Assembly: GCF_007896895.1 (NCBI RefSeq)
Contig: NZ_VOGW01000128.1
Location: 8,994 to 51,920, forward strand
Origin: Streptomyces misionensis
GTDB taxonomy: Bacteria > Actinomycetota > Actinomycetes > Streptomycetales > Streptomycetaceae
Reading direction: 5' to 3'
Length of the DNA: 42,927 bases
Shown: positions 41,290 through 42,927 of the stretch, piece by piece
Position numbering within the stretch: the stretch's first letter is position 1
Layout: the number at the start of each line of letters is the position of its first letter
Program-made: the position numbers and the translations under genes
The notes under the pieces: model-generated
What the model was told of the DNA's origin: nothing
Database searches by the model: none
What the model saw: the letters and a program-made list of their open reading frames with translations, nothing else

Positions 41290-42396
41290 TCAGTACACGA
41301 GGCCCTGGTCGAGGGCCTGCTTGGCGTTGTCGGCGGTGAAGTGACCGTCCTTGATGATCACCTTGGGCTGGACGCCGGTGTCGCCGTAGAAGTCCTGGAG
41401 CGCCTGGAAGGCCAGCGGGCCGAAGCGCGGGTTGGTCTCGATGTCGGAGACCATCTGGCCGGCGGCGACGTTCTTCACGGCCTGCTCGATGCCGTCGATG
41501 GACACCACCTTGACGTCCTTGCCGGGCGTCCTGCCCGCGGACCGGATGGCCTGGATCGCGCCGAGCGCCATCTCGTCGTTCTCCGCGTAGACCGCGTTGA
41601 TGTCGGAGTGCGACTGGAGCAGTTGCTCCATCACCTTCTGGCCGTCGGTTTGGGCGAAGTTGCCGGTCTGCGAGGCCACGATCTTCATCTTCGGGTACTT
41701 GGCCCTGGCCTGGTCCTGGAAGCCCTTGGTCCGGTCGGTGGTGACGTTGTTGCCCGGGGTGCCGGTCAGGATGGCGACATGGGCCTCGCCGCCGGTGGCG
41801 GCGGCCAGGTCGTCGGCCGCGATCTGCGCCTGGTGGTAGAAGTCGGAACCGATGAAGGCCATGAAGTCCGTGCAGGCGCTGCCGCCGACCGTGCGGTCGA
41901 TGGTGAGCACCGGGACCTTGGCGGACTTGGCCTTGGCGAGCGCGGGGCCGAGGCCGTCGGAGTTCTCCGGCGCCACGACCAGGACCTTGGCGCCCTGCGC
42001 GATCATGTCCTCGATCTGCGAGTTCTGCGCGTTGACATCGGCGTTGGCGTTGCGCTGGATGAGCTTGACGCCCAGCTTCTTCGCCTGCTGCTCGATGCTC
42101 TTGGTCTCGGTCGCGCGGAACGGGTTGCTGGTCGACTCCGACTGCGAGAAGCCGACGACCGTCTTGCCGTCGGTGATGTCCAACTTGGGGACACCACCGC
42201 CGTAGGTCTTGTAGGTGCAGCCGGGTCCCGCCGCGGAGGGCGAGGCGACCTGCTGCGAGGCGGCCGCGTTGTCGCTCGCGGCGGCCGAGGACTTGGAGTC
42301 GCCGCCGGACGAGTCCGACTTGGTGCATCCGGTGACGGCCAGGCACAGCCCGGCGGCCAGCACTGCGGCAGAGATGGTCTTGGAGTGGACGTTCAC
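41290..42396 (-). CDS. Sugar ABC transporter substrate-binding lipoprotein
   Basis: A 368-residue type I periplasmic-binding-like protein exported as a lipoprotein (lipobox LAVTGC, lipidated Cys24), with a Ser/Ala/Asp-rich linker to about residue 58. The mature core has VGFSQSESTSNPFRATETKS, NANADVNAQNSQIEDMIAQG, VLTIDRTVGGSACTDF and VVSIDGIEQ segments typical of CUT2 monosaccharide-binding proteins. The GTG at 42396 is used; GAGG lies some 14 nt upstream, so initiation may be modest. It is the first gene of the operon and is controlled by the promoter and operator at 42500-42544. The sugar is not predictable. Confidence 0.92.
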   Translation of the reverse strand: MNVHSKTISAAVLAAGLCLAVTGCTKSDSSGGDSKSSAAASDNAAASQQVASPSAAGPGCTYKTYGGGVPKLDITDGKTVVGFSQSESTSNPFRATETKSIEQQAKKLGVKLIQRNANADVNAQNSQIEDMIAQGAKVLVVAPENSDGLGPALAKAKSAKVPVLTIDRTVGGSACTDFMAFIGSDFYHQAQIAADDLAAATGGEAHVAILTGTPGNNVTTDRTKGFQDQARAKYPKMKIVASQTGNFAQTDGQKVMEQLLQSHSDINAVYAENDEMALGAIQAIRSAGRTPGKDVKVVSIDGIEQAVKNVAAGQMVSDIETNPRFGPLAFQALQDFYGDTGVQPKVIIKDGHFTADNAKQALDQGLVY

Positions 42397-42499
42397 GCGC
42401 CGATCACATCCTCAACGGGGTGGACAAAGGGGAACGGGGCGGAAAAGGCGGGGGACCACCTGGGCCCTCGATCGAAGGGTGCGGTGCCGACAGGCGGGC

Positions 42500-42544
42500 T
42501 TTTCAACGTTGTAGACATTGAGGGAACGTCAAACGGGATGTCAA
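42500..42544 (-). promoter_or_regulatory. Promoter and LacI operator of the sugar ABC operon
   Basis: On the minus strand TTGACA (42539-42544), 18 nt, then CAATGT (42515-42520) form the promoter. CTACAACGTTGAAA (42501-42514) follows immediately, over the predicted transcription start, with the AACGTT core at 42505-42510. The 5' leader to the GTG at 42396 is about 110 nt. Confidence 0.65.
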
Positions 42545-42880
42545 CCCGCGGTACGCAACCTTTCCGGCGGCGGTTTTCCCGGGTCCGGACGACGGCCGCA
42601 CACCGGGCGCCATGAGGCCGGCGGTGTCCTCAGCCGGTACTGATCGGGGGGTCAAATACCGTCTGAGCAGCGGGATTTCCATGTTTTCCGAGACCCCGGC
42701 ACGGGGTGCAAGAAGAATCGTGCACAGGGGTGGACACCCCGATCGGGGCTGTGCTGTCATGTGGCTGCTTCCGTTTACAACGTTGTTAGGTGCCCGTCAC
42801 CGCCGAGGGACACGGGGCGGCCGGGCCGAGCCGCCCGTACCCCGTGGCGGCCGCCCGCCGGTCCGCCTGGCGAGCGGCGT
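42545..42880. other. Right-hand intergenic region
   Basis: No gene is seen. It contains the operator-like site at 42775-42788 and a 7-bp stem, GGGCGGC (42815-42821) with GCCGCCC (42830-42836). Confidence 0.5.
42775..42788. promoter_or_regulatory. Second LacI-type operator
   Basis: TTACAACGTTGTTA contains the perfect palindrome ACAACGTTGT (42777-42786), the best copy of the motif found near the regulator and binding-protein genes. It lies about 275 bp upstream of the other site, so it may serve DNA looping or a divergent gene outside the window. Confidence 0.6.
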
Positions 42881-42927
42881 ACGCAGGTGTGCCGGGCCGT
42901 CGGCGACGTGCCCCGGCACACCTGCGT
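42881..42927. terminator. 16-bp perfect hairpin at the window edge
   Basis: ACGCAGGTGTGCCGGG at 42881-42896 pairs perfectly with CCCGGCACACCTGCGT at 42912-42927 around a 15-nt loop. It probably terminates a leftward gene lying beyond the window. Confidence 0.75.

Noticed and set aside
1..42927. CRISPR array, rRNA or prophage structural genes
   Set aside because: I saw no regularly spaced repeats, no rRNA sequence and no capsid, tail or terminase-like proteins.

Overview
The window is high-GC DNA with Streptomyces hallmarks: strong G/C bias at third codon positions, GTG and TTG starts, Tat-type secretion signals, a beta-ketoadipate operon in the order known from Streptomyces, and a short leader peptide of a type common upstream of Streptomyces sulfur genes. 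It looks like chromosomal arm or accessory territory, because intact catabolic and regulatory genes alternate with decayed genes and insertion-sequence fragments.

Region 1 (1-16.5 kb) holds a zinc alcohol/formaldehyde dehydrogenase, a secreted 5'-nucleotidase, a leader peptide followed by a Tat-exported sulfatase, a FUSC-family membrane protein with an isochorismatase-type hydrolase after it, a large secreted GH92 mannosidase, a decayed kinase-like gene, and a second FUSC protein overlapping a region just before a LysR regulator gene. Region 2 (16.5-19.5 kb) has an IS21 istB remnant, a membrane protein divergent from a TetR regulator with two matching operators, and a GNAT-like protein.

Region 3 (19.5-28.05 kb) is an aromatic-acid catabolic island. 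pobA (4-hydroxybenzoate to protocatechuate), an IclR regulator and pcaV (MarR) run leftward. Divergent from them is pcaI-pcaJ-pcaF*-pcaH-pcaG-pcaB-pcaL, mostly joined by stop/start overlaps and closed by a hairpin terminator. The striking defect is pcaF, the beta-ketoadipyl-CoA thiolase: about two thirds of it is missing, including the nucleophilic-cysteine region, and the frame is broken. The genes before and after it are intact.

Region 4 (28.2-37.3 kb) mixes working modules and debris. The modules are an ACMSD-type amidohydrolase/decarboxylase divergent from a MarR regulator across a 28-bp palindrome, and an alpha/beta hydrolase plus LLM-class oxidoreductase operon divergent from a TetR regulator across two identical palindromes. 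Others are a small secreted four-cysteine protein and a DinB protein. The debris is a twice-frameshifted LysR gene, a 32-codon SDR stub, IS5 and IS481 remnants, a resolvase N-terminus, a mycothiol-enzyme fragment and the 3' half of a tRNA-Pro(CGG), which looks like an old integration site.

Region 5 (37.3-42.9 kb) is a leftward sugar ABC operon (lipoprotein binding protein, double ATPase, permease) followed by its LacI-type regulator. AACGTT-centred operators lie at both promoters, another lies near the right edge, and a perfect 16-bp hairpin forms the last bases of the window.
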